Shown one piece after another: positions 45,691-55,147 of a stretch of 64,000 bases of DNA. The DNA is from an uncultured Campylobacterales bacterium (lineage in GTDB: Bacteria; Campylobacterota; Campylobacteria; Campylobacterales; Arcobacteraceae), in contig CANLWY010000004.1 of NCBI GenBank assembly GCA_947494995.1, forward strand, positions 1 through 64,000, read 5' to 3'. The position numbers and the translations under genes are program-made. Under the pieces are notes generated by a model that did not search any database, was not told the DNA's origin, and was given only the letters and a program-made list of their open reading frames with translations. Position 1 is the first letter of the stretch, and each line of letters begins with the position of its first letter.

Positions 45691-46327
45691 AAATTTATCA
45701 TTAAGTTTTGAAGAAAAAGTGATTTTTAAAAATATAAATTTAAATATAAAAGAAAACAAAATTATTGTAATTACTGGACCTAGTGGTATTGGGAAAACTT
45801 CATTACTGTTATGTTTAAATCAAATGATACGATATGATTCAAACCCTACAATTGAAGGAGAGATACTATATAAGTTTAAAGGACAAAATATAGATTTAAA
45901 CTCATTAAAAGAAGAAGAACTTTGCGATTTAAGAAAAGAGATTATTTATGTTTCTCAGCATCCTGATCTATTACCTTTAACAGTTTATGAAAACCTAGCT
46001 TTCTTTGCTAGAGCTCATAACATTTCAAATATTAAAGAAAATATAGAAGAGGTATTAAAAAAAGTATTTTTATATGATGAGGTAAAAGATAAACTTAATA
46101 TCGATGCATCAAGATTATCAGGAGGGCAACAACAAAGATTAATTTTAGCAAGGGCACTTTTATTAAATCCAAAAGTTTTATTATTAGATGAACCTACTGC
46201 TTCATTAAATCAAGAATTGGCTTTAAAAATAGAAAAAATGATAAAAAATCTAAATATGACAATAGTCATAATCAGTCATTTTAAATCACAAGTTAAAAAA
46301 CTTGCTGATGAGATATATGAATTCTAA
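45677..46327 (+). CDS. pstB: PstB-like ABC ATPase
   Basis: The 216-residue ATPase has Walker A GPSGIGKTSLL, Q-loop YVSQHPDLLP, signature RLSGGQQQRLILARALL, Walker B VLLLDEPTASLN and switch His in IISHF. It is shorter than the usual 250-residue PstB. No phoU gene follows, unlike many phosphate operons. Confidence 0.82.
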   Translation: MVTIKNLSLSFEEKVIFKNINLNIKENKIIVITGPSGIGKTSLLLCLNQMIRYDSNPTIEGEILYKFKGQNIDLNSLKEEELCDLRKEIIYVSQHPDLLPLTVYENLAFFARAHNISNIKENIEEVLKKVFLYDEVKDKLNIDASRLSGGQQQRLILARALLLNPKVLLLDEPTASLNQELALKIEKMIKNLNMTIVIISHFKSQVKKLADEIYEF

Positions 46328-46401
46328 AATAATTTAATTTTTTGTATTTATCATAATATATATTATTTAATGCTTAAGAGGTAAAAATCAATTATAAGAA
46401 A

Positions 46402-47040
46402 TTATAATGATCTCAACTTGCTCCAATCAAGAATTTTGTATTTATGGTGACCTACTTTTTTTATTATTTTTTCAGAAATAAGTTCATTGAATACTGTCGA
46501 AACTGTTTGTCTTTTTGCTCCAATAAATGATGAAAATTCTTGCATTGATAAATCAAGATTAATTGTAATATCATCTTTCCCATCTAGATATTTTTGCATA
46601 AGAGCTAGCTCAACTAAGAAATGTGATATTCTAGTTCTACAGTTCTTAAATACAAGCATTTGGATAATTTTTCTTTCAATTTCTGCTCTTAATTTAAGTG
46701 AAGCTAAAACTGCTGTTGCAAAACTTGGAGTTCTAAAAAAATCTTCAAATTTATTTGCATCAATAATATAAACTTCACTCTCTTCTAGAAATTCAATAAC
46801 ACAGGTTTCAACAGGGATAATAATATTATTTTTTTCTAAATGATAAAGAACAAATTCTTCTTCTTGACCATAGATACTTACCTTAGCTTTTCCACTTTTG
46901 AAAACAAATAAATTTAAATTATTATTGGAATATTCAATATTATTTTTTGAGAATTTTTTTACTGGAATTGCATTGAATTGTTCTTCTGAAAGTACCGTAG
47001 ATAGGTCTACTGAGTCAATATTTATTCTACTGAATGGCAT
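46402..47040 (-). CDS. Crp/Fnr-family transcription regulator
   Basis: The 212-residue protein has an N-terminal cyclic-nucleotide-binding-type barrel, a long dimer helix (about 108-132) and a C-terminal winged helix with recognition segment GAKRQTVSTVFNEL. It lacks the N-terminal Cys cluster of FNR, so oxygen sensing by an Fe-S centre is unlikely. It is divergent from the formate hydrogenlyase operon, with three palindromes in the shared gap, and is the best candidate for its control. It could also read the TTGAC-N4-GTCAA boxes at napA and nrfH. Confidence 0.85.
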   Translation of the reverse strand: MPFSRINIDSVDLSTVLSEEQFNAIPVKKFSKNNIEYSNNNLNLFVFKSGKAKVSIYGQEEEFVLYHLEKNNIIIPVETCVIEFLEESEVYIIDANKFEDFFRTPSFATAVLASLKLRAEIERKIIQMLVFKNCRTRISHFLVELALMQKYLDGKDDITINLDLSMQEFSSFIGAKRQTVSTVFNELISEKIIKKVGHHKYKILDWSKLRSL

Positions 47041-47107
47041 ATTATTTTTCCCTGTTTTTTGATGTTAAATGTTTCAATATGTGTATTTTAGTAAAAAAAA
47101 AGTAAAA

Positions 47108-47180
47108 GTCAATTAAAATTGACATTTACAACAAATTTCCTTAAAAAAATCTTTTGACTGAACTGTCATTCATGTGACAG
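47108..47180. promoter_or_regulatory. palindromes between the Crp/Fnr-type gene and fdhF
   Basis: Three inverted repeats lie in the 239-bp divergent gap: GTCAATTAAAATTGAC (47108-47123), TGAC-N6-GTCA (47155-47168) and CTGTCA-N6-TGACAG (47163-47180). The last two overlap. A TATAGT box at 47224-47229 is a candidate -10 for fdhF, which puts the CTGTCA palindrome near -64. These are plausible operators for the neighbouring regulator. Confidence 0.5.
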
Positions 47181-47279
47181 ACAAGCTTTAAAAAACATAT
47201 TAAAATTCTACTTGAATATTAATTATAGTCTTAAAACATAAGGCTATTTTAAGTATTACACCATAATAAAGAGGTCGAA

Positions 47280-49517
47280 ATGAAAAAGTTTCAAACTACA
47301 TGTCCTTATTGTGGAACCGGTTGTAATCTTGATTTATTGGTTGAGAATAACAAGATTGTAAAAGCGGAACCTACAAAAGGACATCATGTAAATGACGGCG
47401 AACTATGTCTGAAAGGACTTTATGGATGGGAATATGTACATTCTCCAAGAAGGCTAACTAAACCAATGATCAGAAAGAAAAATGGCGAATTTTCTAAAGA
47501 GGGTGATTTAGTTGAAGTTAGTTTTGATGAGGCTTATGATTTCGTAGCGGCAAGAATGAAATCTACAGTTGAAAAATATGGTGCAGATAGTCTGATGGGA
47601 TTCTCATCGGCAAGATGCTCAAATGAAGACAATTATACTTTTCAAAAACTTTTAAGAACACAAGGAACTAATAATATAGATCACTGTGCAAGGTTATGAC
47701 ACGGTCCTACAGTAGTCGGTTTGACTAAAACATTAGGAAACGGGACCATGACAAATGACCTAGTAGAGTTTGCAACTCATACTGATGTATTGTTTTTAAT
47801 AGGTACAAATACAAGTGAGTGTCATCCCATCATTGCTATGCAAATGTTAAGAGGAATTGAACGTGGAGCTAAGATGATCGTAATCGATCCAAAAGAGACT
47901 GACATGGCGAAAAAGGCAGACATCTTTTTACAAATTCCAGTTGGTTACAATATTCCATTGTTAAATGCATTCATTAATTATATCATAGAAAACAACTTAT
48001 TTGATAAAAACTTCGTAAAAAAATATACTCATGGCTTTGAGTATGTAAAAGAAGCAGTAAAAGATTTTACTCCTCAAAGAGTAGAAGATGAAACTGGAAT
48101 TCCAAAAGAAAAAGTTATTGAAGTAGCTGAATTATACGCAAAAGCGGGTACGGCAGCTATTTGTTATACTATGGGTATGACACAGTTCATTGATGGAACT
48201 TCAAATATTTTCTCACTTTCAAATTTAGCATTATTAACAGGAAACCTAGGAAAAAAAGGTGGAGGTGTAAATCCACTTAGAGGACAAAACAATGTTCAAG
48301 GTTCTTGTGATATGGGTGCTTTACCACATGTAGTGCCAAATGGATTGGTAACAGATGAAAATGTAAGAGCACATATTAAAAAAATTTGGGGATATGATAT
48401 TAGTCCAACTCCAGGTTATACATTAACTTCTGCTCCTCATAAGATTGAAGAAGGAAAAGTAAAACTTCTTTATGTATTTGGTGAAAATCCAGTGATGAGT
48501 GATCCATGGACAGAACACTTTATTGAAGTAACAGAAATAGTTGAAACTTTAGTAGTTCAAGATATATTCTTTACAGAAACTGCACAAAAAGCTGATGTTG
48601 TTTTACCATCTGCCTCTTGGGGTGAAAAAGATGGAACATTTATAAATACATCAAGAAGAGTACAATTAATCTCTAAAGCAGTTGAACCAATTGAAGGTTT
48701 AGAACCAGATTGGAAAGTTCATTGTAATATTGCTAAAAGACTTGGATTAAATGGTTTTGATTTTTATAAAGCTGAAGAGATTTGGGATGAAGTTAGAAAA
48801 GTAAACCCAAAATCATTTGGTGGTATTTCTTATGAGAGAATTAAAAAACTTGATGGAATTTCTTGGCCTTGCCCTACAGAAGACCATCCTGGAACACCTG
48901 TATTGTATGAAGGAAATAAATCTATGTTACCAGATGGTAAGTTTAAATTAGTTCCAGTTGTATATGCAGATGATAAAGATAATAGAACAAATTTAGAACA
49001 AGAAATAATAGACAAAATGAAAATTCCAGAAGGGTATCCTGTTGGTTCAGGTGCATTAAGTGAAAAAGTAAATGAACTTTATCCTTGTCTTTTTACTACA
49101 GGAAGAAAAGTTTATCACTATCATACAGGAACAATGACAAGAGAATGTAAACCTTTAGAGTTAGGTTCAGACATTATGGGTCCAGCTATTGAAGTTAGCC
49201 CAGATATTGCAGAAACTAGAGATTTACAAGATAACTGCTATGCAGTTGTAGAGAATAAAAGAGGAAAAATTGCAGCAAAAGTTAGAATAAATCCAGATTT
49301 AAGACATGGAACTATTTTTACTACTTTCCACTATGCAGAGGCTGATGGAAATGAATTATCAAATGCAGAAGATACAGACCCATTATCAGGGATGAATCCT
49401 TTAAAAATGACTATTGCCGCAATTAAAAAGATTTCAGAAGAGGAGTTCCTTGCGATTCGTCAAGAATCTGATATGCATATGCATCCTTCTGAACAATATC
49501 GTACGGTAAGGAGATAG
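47280..49517 (+). CDS. fdhF: selenocysteine-containing formate dehydrogenase H
   Basis: FdhF (745 residues including Sec140) oxidises formate to CO2 with a bis-MGD Mo or W centre. The in-frame TGA at 47697-47699 sits in CARL-U-HGPTVVGL, aligning with Sec140-His141 of E. coli FdhF. A SECIS-like hairpin follows. The [4Fe-4S] ligands are Cys8, Cys11, Cys15 and Cys43, and no Tat or Sec signal is present, so the enzyme is cytoplasmic. Other family segments are GTNTSECHP, GQNNVQGSCDMG and TGRKVYHYHTGTMT. It is the first gene of the formate hydrogenlyase operon. Ordinary gene calling would split it at the TGA. Confidence 0.95.
47697..47748 (+). promoter_or_regulatory. Sec UGA codon with SECIS hairpin
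   Basis: After the TGA (47697-47699) the apical stem TAGTC/GACTA (47713-47717 and 47723-47727) closes a GGTTT loop that begins 18 nt after the codon. That is the spacing I recall for the GGUCU loop of E. coli fdhF. A lower GGTCC/GGACC stem (47703-47707 and 47743-47747) closes the element. Confidence 0.85.
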
Positions 49518-49519
49518 TT

Positions 49520-50092
49520 ATGAGCTCTCATTCAAAAGTAAATCAATTTGTAATTGCTAATCCAAAAGTTTGTATTGGTTGTGCAACTTGTATGGCTGGT
49601 TGTTATGAAGCTTCTTATAAAAGAGGAAAGCTTGCAGTATCTAGATTAATAGTAACAAGAACAGCTAGTGGAACAATGCCAAATCAATGTAGACAATGTG
49701 ATGATGCACCTTGTGCAAACGTTTGTCCTGTTGGAGCATTAAGAATTGGTGATGAAAATATTGAATTATATGAAGAGATATGTATAGGGTGTAAAATGTG
49801 TACTCTTGCATGTCCATTTGGAGCAATAAGAGCAGAAGCAGAGATTATGCCTTCTGTTAATTATGCTATGGAACCAAAATACAATTTAGGCTTAGAGTCT
49901 GAATCAGGTGCAAAAAGTATTGCTATAAAATGTGATTTATGTGCAGGTTCAGAAGATGGTCCAACTTGTGTACAAGTTTGTCCAACAGGGGCTCTAATGT
50001 TTGTAAATGGGAAAGATGATCAGAGTAATTTAGTAAATAAGAAATCGGAAGAAGCGGTATCATCATTTATTGAATCACTTTCTAAAAATTAA
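49520..50092 (+). CDS. hyfA: four-cluster ferredoxin-like subunit of formate hydrogenlyase (HyfA/HycB)
   Basis: The 190-residue protein carries four [4Fe-4S] motifs: CIGCATCMAGC, CRQCDDAPCANVC, CIGCKMCTLAC and CDLC...CVQVC. It links FdhF to the hydrogenase arm. It starts 2 bp after fdhF with AAGGAG overlapping the fdhF end. HycB, HyfA and HydN are similar; the operon position supports the electron-transfer subunit. Confidence 0.88.
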   Translation: MSSHSKVNQFVIANPKVCIGCATCMAGCYEASYKRGKLAVSRLIVTRTASGTMPNQCRQCDDAPCANVCPVGALRIGDENIELYEEICIGCKMCTLACPFGAIRAEAEIMPSVNYAMEPKYNLGLESESGAKSIAIKCDLCAGSEDGPTCVQVCPTGALMFVNGKDDQSNLVNKKSEEAVSSFIESLSKN

Positions 50093-50105
50093 TAAAGGAT
50101 TATAA

Positions 50106-52067
50106 ATGACACAAGTATATATGTTATATGTAATAGGTTGTGTTGTTTCGCTTTTTTTATATAAACAAAATAATACGGCTGCTAAAATTGGTTTCTCAAT
50201 TTCAGCAGCTGCATCTTTAACTGGTGTTTTTTATTTTTTAATAAATATAGGAGAAACAAGCAGTACAGTATTCTGCGAGCAACTTTTATATAGTCCAAGC
50301 TTCACATTAGAACCAGTAGGAAACTTCTTTTCTTTTGTGATTTCGTTAATAGCATTTGCTTCTTCAATTTATGCAATTCAATACTCTAAAGAGTATGAAG
50401 ATAAAGGTAGTTTAGCTGTAATGGCTTTCCTTTTTAATGCATTTGTTTTATCAATGTTATTAGTAGTTAGTGCTTCAGATGTATTTTGGTTCATGATTTA
50501 TTGGGAGATTATGACTGTAGTTTCTGCATTCTTAATCTGTTTTAATGATTCTAAAAAGAATTTAAAAGCGATAATGATCTATTTAGGAGTTGCTCACTTT
50601 GGTGGAATGTGTATTTTATCGGCATTCTTACTAATGGCATCTCAATCAGGTTCATTAGAGTTTAGTTCATTCGCATCTGTAGAAATGTCACCATTATTAG
50701 CAAGTAGTATTTTTATATTAGCTTTAGTAGGATTTGGTTCAAAAGCAGGAATGTTTCCATTCCATGTTTGGCTTCCAAAAGCTCACCCAGCAGCACCTTC
50801 AAATATCTCAGCATTAATGAGTGGTGTAATGATTAAATTAGGTATTTTCGGAATCATAAAATTTTGTTTATGGCTTCCAGTACAAGAGTGGTGGGGTTTA
50901 TTAATTGTTGTTTTAGGAGCATTATCTTCACTTTTAGGTGTATTATACGCTTTAATCCAACACGATTACAAAGCTTTATTAGCTTATCACTCAGTTGAAA
51001 ATATCGGAATTATTTTATTAGGTATCGGAACAGGTGTTTATGGTATTGCAGCAAATTCTCCTGTTTTAGCAACAATTGGTTTCCTTGCAGGACTTTATCA
51101 TGTAGTAAACCACGCTATTTTTAAAGGTTTATTATTCTTAGCTGCGGGAAGTGTTCTTTTTAGAACGCATACAAGAGAAATAGAAGTTTTAGGTGGATTA
51201 GCGAAAAAAATGCCATTTACAGCATTTGGTATGTTTATAGGTATTATGGGTATTGCAGCCTTACCACCTCTTAATGGATTTGTAAGTGAATGGTTTACTT
51301 ACCATGGGATGATACAAGGTGCTTTAAGTGAGGGAGTTCTTCCAAGAACTGTATTTACACTTTCTGTAATTGCGTTAGCATTAACAGGGGTTTTAGTTGT
51401 AATTCACTTAAAATTATATGCTGTTATTTTTGCAGGAACACCTAGAGATAAAAAAATCTGGGATAATGCAAAAGAAGCACCTCTTTCAATGATAATCGGG
51501 ATGTTTATCTTAATTATTGGATGTATCGCTTTTGGTGTGGGAGCTAGTGTTGTAACTGAGAATATTATGGCAGTTGTAACGTCATTTAGTGGAGGATATA
51601 ACGCAACACCTGAAGGTGGATTTATTGCTTCTACTTTAGGAAATAAAATTTCACTTCCTTTAATTACTATGGTATTAGTTGGAGCTATGACTCTTCCTTT
51701 CCTTTTAGTAATTATTTTAAAAGCAAATAAAACAAAACCAAGAGAGACTGATCCTTGGGCTTGTGGATTTAAATATAGTTCAAGAATGCAAATGATTGCA
51801 GGGCCATTTACAGGAGATCTAAGAAGATTAATGGATTGGCTATTTAGAAGTAAACCAACAGTTGAAGCTAAAGATTATTTTGCACCCGTAGTTTATACAG
51901 ATAAACCAAAAGATATTTGGTGGAGAATTTTTTATGAGCCAGTAATTAACACTACTATGTATTCAGTGAAAAAAATTGGTGCATTACAAAATGGTAGTAC
52001 AGCTGCTTATTCTGTATATATTTTATTAGGCTTATGTGGATTCTTAATCATAAGCTTTATGTTATAA
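50106..52067 (+). CDS. hyfB: hydrogenase-4 membrane subunit HyfB
   Basis: The 653-residue antiporter-like protein has about sixteen membrane helices. The proton-channel signature GSKAGMFPFHVWLPKAHPAA and SALMSGVMIKLGIFGI matches HyfB/HycC rather than NuoL. It would belong to the membrane arm that may couple hydrogen production to ion pumping. Length is between E. coli HycC (608) and HyfB (672). Confidence 0.92.
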   Translation: MTQVYMLYVIGCVVSLFLYKQNNTAAKIGFSISAAASLTGVFYFLINIGETSSTVFCEQLLYSPSFTLEPVGNFFSFVISLIAFASSIYAIQYSKEYEDKGSLAVMAFLFNAFVLSMLLVVSASDVFWFMIYWEIMTVVSAFLICFNDSKKNLKAIMIYLGVAHFGGMCILSAFLLMASQSGSLEFSSFASVEMSPLLASSIFILALVGFGSKAGMFPFHVWLPKAHPAAPSNISALMSGVMIKLGIFGIIKFCLWLPVQEWWGLLIVVLGALSSLLGVLYALIQHDYKALLAYHSVENIGIILLGIGTGVYGIAANSPVLATIGFLAGLYHVVNHAIFKGLLFLAAGSVLFRTHTREIEVLGGLAKKMPFTAFGMFIGIMGIAALPPLNGFVSEWFTYHGMIQGALSEGVLPRTVFTLSVIALALTGVLVVIHLKLYAVIFAGTPRDKKIWDNAKEAPLSMIIGMFILIIGCIAFGVGASVVTENIMAVVTSFSGGYNATPEGGFIASTLGNKISLPLITMVLVGAMTLPFLLVIILKANKTKPRETDPWACGFKYSSRMQMIAGPFTGDLRRLMDWLFRSKPTVEAKDYFAPVVYTDKPKDIWWRIFYEPVINTTMYSVKKIGALQNGSTAAYSVYILLGLCGFLIISFML

Positions 52068-52077
52068 GGAGCATGTT

Positions 52078-52998
52078 ATGAGTTTATTTTTTATGGTATT
52101 ACAAGTATTAGTAATCATCATGCTTGCACCTTTATTTGATGGAATGGCTAGAAAATTAAGAGCAAAATTACAATCAAGACAAGGTCCGCCTGATGTCTTC
52201 CAAACATATAGAGATATTACTAAACTTTTTAAAAGAGGAAGAACAGTACCTTCATGCTCACACTGGGTATTTAGATATGGACCATACACTTTATTTGGAA
52301 GTGGAGCGGCTTTATTAGCTGTTATTCCAATTGCGTATGATGCTGGAACAGTAGCTTCTTATGCTTCTGATATTTTTGTTGTTCTTTATATTGGTGCAAT
52401 GATAAGATTTATTTTTGGTGCAGCTTCAATTGATTCAGGTAACCCTTTTGCCGGAGTTGGAGGAAGTAGAGAACAAATGTTAGCAGTTTTTGTTGAACCT
52501 GTGATGATGACAAGTTTATTAGTTGTAATGCTTTTAGCAAAAACTTCAAACTTAGCAGAAATCCAAATGTTGGTTCAAACAGGTGAAGTAGGTTATCACA
52601 TGCCTGCATTTGCAGTTGCTTCAATTGCATTTTTATGGGCTATGTATGTAGAGTGCGGAAGAAATCCTTATGATTTAGCTGAAGCAGAGCAAGAGTTACA
52701 AGAGGGTGTTTTAGGTGAATATGCAGGTGCAGACTTTGGAATTGCACATGCTGGATTAATTTTAAAACAATTTGCAATGATAGGTATGTTTTTAACTATC
52801 TTTGAACCTTGGACATTTGAGAATTCATTTCTTGCTTTAATAGTTTTTGTTTTAAAAGCTGGAGTTTTTTATGTTGCTGCTGTATTTATTGATAACTTTG
52901 GGCCTAGATATAAATTACTAACAAGTTTTAAATCAAATGCTTTAGTTGCACTTTGTGTTTCTTCAGTAGCCTTGATTTTATATATAGTAGGAGTTTAA
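52078..52998 (+). CDS. hyfC: hydrogenase-4 membrane subunit HyfC (NuoH-like)
   Basis: The 306-residue protein has about eight helices and the NuoH-like loops ARKLRAKLQSRQGPPDVFQ and EVGYHMPAF...ECGRNPYDLAEAEQE. It is the heel subunit that joins the soluble hydrogenase to the antiporter arm. hyfE starts 1 bp after its stop codon. Confidence 0.93.
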   Translation: MSLFFMVLQVLVIIMLAPLFDGMARKLRAKLQSRQGPPDVFQTYRDITKLFKRGRTVPSCSHWVFRYGPYTLFGSGAALLAVIPIAYDAGTVASYASDIFVVLYIGAMIRFIFGAASIDSGNPFAGVGGSREQMLAVFVEPVMMTSLLVVMLLAKTSNLAEIQMLVQTGEVGYHMPAFAVASIAFLWAMYVECGRNPYDLAEAEQELQEGVLGEYAGADFGIAHAGLILKQFAMIGMFLTIFEPWTFENSFLALIVFVLKAGVFYVAAVFIDNFGPRYKLLTSFKSNALVALCVSSVALILYIVGV

Positions 52999-52999
52999 A

Positions 53000-53647
53000 A
53001 TGTTTGATTTATTAAGTATTTTATCAATAGCAATTATTATAACTTCATTAGGTGTATTTTCTATAAGAAACTATAAGATTTCAATTTATACCTATGCAGT
53101 GCAAACATTTATTCTTGTTGTATTATTTGCTGTACTTGCAAATAGATTTGATGCAGGTGAACTAGGTACCTGGGCAGTAGTTGCTTTCTTTACGAAAGTA
53201 GTGTTTATTCCTATTCTATTATTAAAATTAGTAGAAAAACTAAAAGTTAAAAGTGAAGATGAACCAGTTGCAGGATTTTTTATAAGTCCTATTATTGCAA
53301 TGGGATTCTCTTTAGCAATAGGAATGGCAATTTATCCAATTTATTTAGAGTTCTCTTTAATTAAAGCGGCAATTCCTTTAATGGCTTCTATAACAGTTTT
53401 CATGATGGGGATTTTTGGTTTTATTTTAAGAAATTCTGCAATAAAACAGATTTTAGCGTATTGTATGTTTGAGAATGGAGTTCATTTATCTTTAGCATTA
53501 ATGGCTTACAATTCTCCTGAAATTGCAGAGTTAGGAATATTAACTGATGCGATTTTTGCAGTAGTGATTATGTCTATTTTAGCTCAAAGATTTTTTAAAT
53601 ATTTTGGATCTTTAGATGTATCTAAAGCTAATGAGTTGAAAGGATAA
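53000..53647 (+). CDS. hyfE: hydrogenase-4 membrane subunit HyfE
   Basis: The 215-residue membrane protein has about seven helices and ILAYCMFENGVHLSL, typical of the NuoK/MrpC-like HyfE family. E. coli HyfE has 216 residues. Its presence separates this complex from the smaller Hyc type, which lacks HyfE. Confidence 0.9.
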   Translation: MFDLLSILSIAIIITSLGVFSIRNYKISIYTYAVQTFILVVLFAVLANRFDAGELGTWAVVAFFTKVVFIPILLLKLVEKLKVKSEDEPVAGFFISPIIAMGFSLAIGMAIYPIYLEFSLIKAAIPLMASITVFMMGIFGFILRNSAIKQILAYCMFENGVHLSLALMAYNSPEIAELGILTDAIFAVVIMSILAQRFFKYFGSLDVSKANELKG

Positions 53648-53650
53648 GCT

Positions 53651-55135
53651 ATGAGTATTGAATTTTTATTATTTCTTATCTTAATAGTTCCACTTTGTGT
53701 TTCAGCTGCTATTTGGTTTGTCAAAAAAGATTTGAAAACCTTAACTTCTATTCACTTAGGAGGAGCAATTGTTGAAGCTATTCTAGGATTGGCCGCTGTT
53801 TACGGTGTTGTAAATGGTAAAACATATTTTATTTTTGATCAAATGTTATTTTTAGATGCAGTTGGTGGAGTATTTGTAACGCTAATTGCAGTTACTGGTT
53901 TACTTGTTAATATGTATTCTATTAAATATATGCAATGGCAACTAGAAGCTGGACATGTTGATGAACGTGATGTAAGATTATTCTTCAGTTTATCACATCT
54001 ATTTATATTTACAATGACATTTTCTGTTTTAGCAAATAATATTGTACTTATGTGGGTAGCTATTGAAGCAACTACATTATCTTCAGTATTTATGGTTGCT
54101 TTAAATAAAGGTAAAAAATCAACAGAAAGTGGTTGGAAATATATTGTTATTTGTAGTATTGGTTTAGCTTTTGCTCTTTATGCAACAGTTTTACTATACA
54201 GTGCAGGATATGCAGTTATCAATGATAGTCACAGTACTATGTTATGGACTACATTAATGGCTCATGCAAAAGAGATAAATCCTGATGCATTAAAATTAAT
54301 TTTTGTTTTTGCATTAATTGGATTTGGTACAAAAGCTGGATTTGCTCCAACGCATACTTGGTTACCAGATGTTCACTCAGAAGGACCAGCTCCAGCATCA
54401 GCAATGTTATCGGGAATCCTTTTAAAATGTGCATTGCTAGGTTTAGTAAGATATTATGCAGTAGTAGGAAACTCAATGTTAGGATTTGAGTTTGTTCAAG
54501 ATGTTATGATAGTTAGTGGACTTCTAACAGTATTCGTAGCTGCACTATTCTTAATTAGACAACATGACGTAAAAAGAATGTTTGCATATCACTCAATTGC
54601 ACATATGGGTGTAATTGCAGTTGCTTTAGGTGTTGGTGGTATTCTTGGTATATTTGCCGCATTATTTCACTCACTTGCACACTCTTTTACAAAAGCATTA
54701 GCATTTTGTGTAACTGGAAATATCCAAAAAATTTATGGTACTAGAGATATGGAGAAAATGGGTGGAATGATTAAAATTGCACCTATTACAGCAATACTAT
54801 TTGGTATAGCTGTTTGTTCATTAGTTGGTGTGCCAGGTTTTGCAATCTTTGTAAGTGAATTTTATATTATTCAAGAAGCAATTGCTTCAGGAAGTTATAT
54901 AGCAGTATCACTATTTATTATTGGATTAATAATCATTTTTATTGCTGACTTTTCACACTATAATCTTGCAACGTTTGGACAAAGTAAAACTAAGGTTCTT
55001 AGTAACGAAGTTGAAGCGAAAGCAAACGCACCTTTAATTGCTCTTGCAGCATTAATCATCATATTTGGTATTTTCACAGTTGATATCTGGGTTAATTTAC
55101 TAAATAGTGCAGTAAAAATTATAATTGGTGTTTAA
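53651..55135 (+). CDS. hyfF: hydrogenase-4 membrane subunit HyfF
   Basis: The 494-residue second antiporter-like subunit shows GFGTKAGFAPTHTWLPDVHS, a conserved Glu-bearing helix MWVAIEATTLSS and HSIAHMGVIAVALG. About fourteen helices are visible. The third antiporter-like subunit of E. coli Hyf, HyfD, has no counterpart between hyfC and hyfE. Confidence 0.92.
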   Translation: MSIEFLLFLILIVPLCVSAAIWFVKKDLKTLTSIHLGGAIVEAILGLAAVYGVVNGKTYFIFDQMLFLDAVGGVFVTLIAVTGLLVNMYSIKYMQWQLEAGHVDERDVRLFFSLSHLFIFTMTFSVLANNIVLMWVAIEATTLSSVFMVALNKGKKSTESGWKYIVICSIGLAFALYATVLLYSAGYAVINDSHSTMLWTTLMAHAKEINPDALKLIFVFALIGFGTKAGFAPTHTWLPDVHSEGPAPASAMLSGILLKCALLGLVRYYAVVGNSMLGFEFVQDVMIVSGLLTVFVAALFLIRQHDVKRMFAYHSIAHMGVIAVALGVGGILGIFAALFHSLAHSFTKALAFCVTGNIQKIYGTRDMEKMGGMIKIAPITAILFGIAVCSLVGVPGFAIFVSEFYIIQEAIASGSYIAVSLFIIGLIIIFIADFSHYNLATFGQSKTKVLSNEVEAKANAPLIALAALIIIFGIFTVDIWVNLLNSAVKIIIGV

Positions 55136-55147
55136 GGAGAAGTCATT

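Noticed and set aside
47697-47720. fdhF as a frameshifted or nonsense pseudogene split into two genes
   Set aside because: The frame continues unchanged through the TGA, the flanking residues match the FdhF Sec site exactly, and a SECIS-like hairpin follows.
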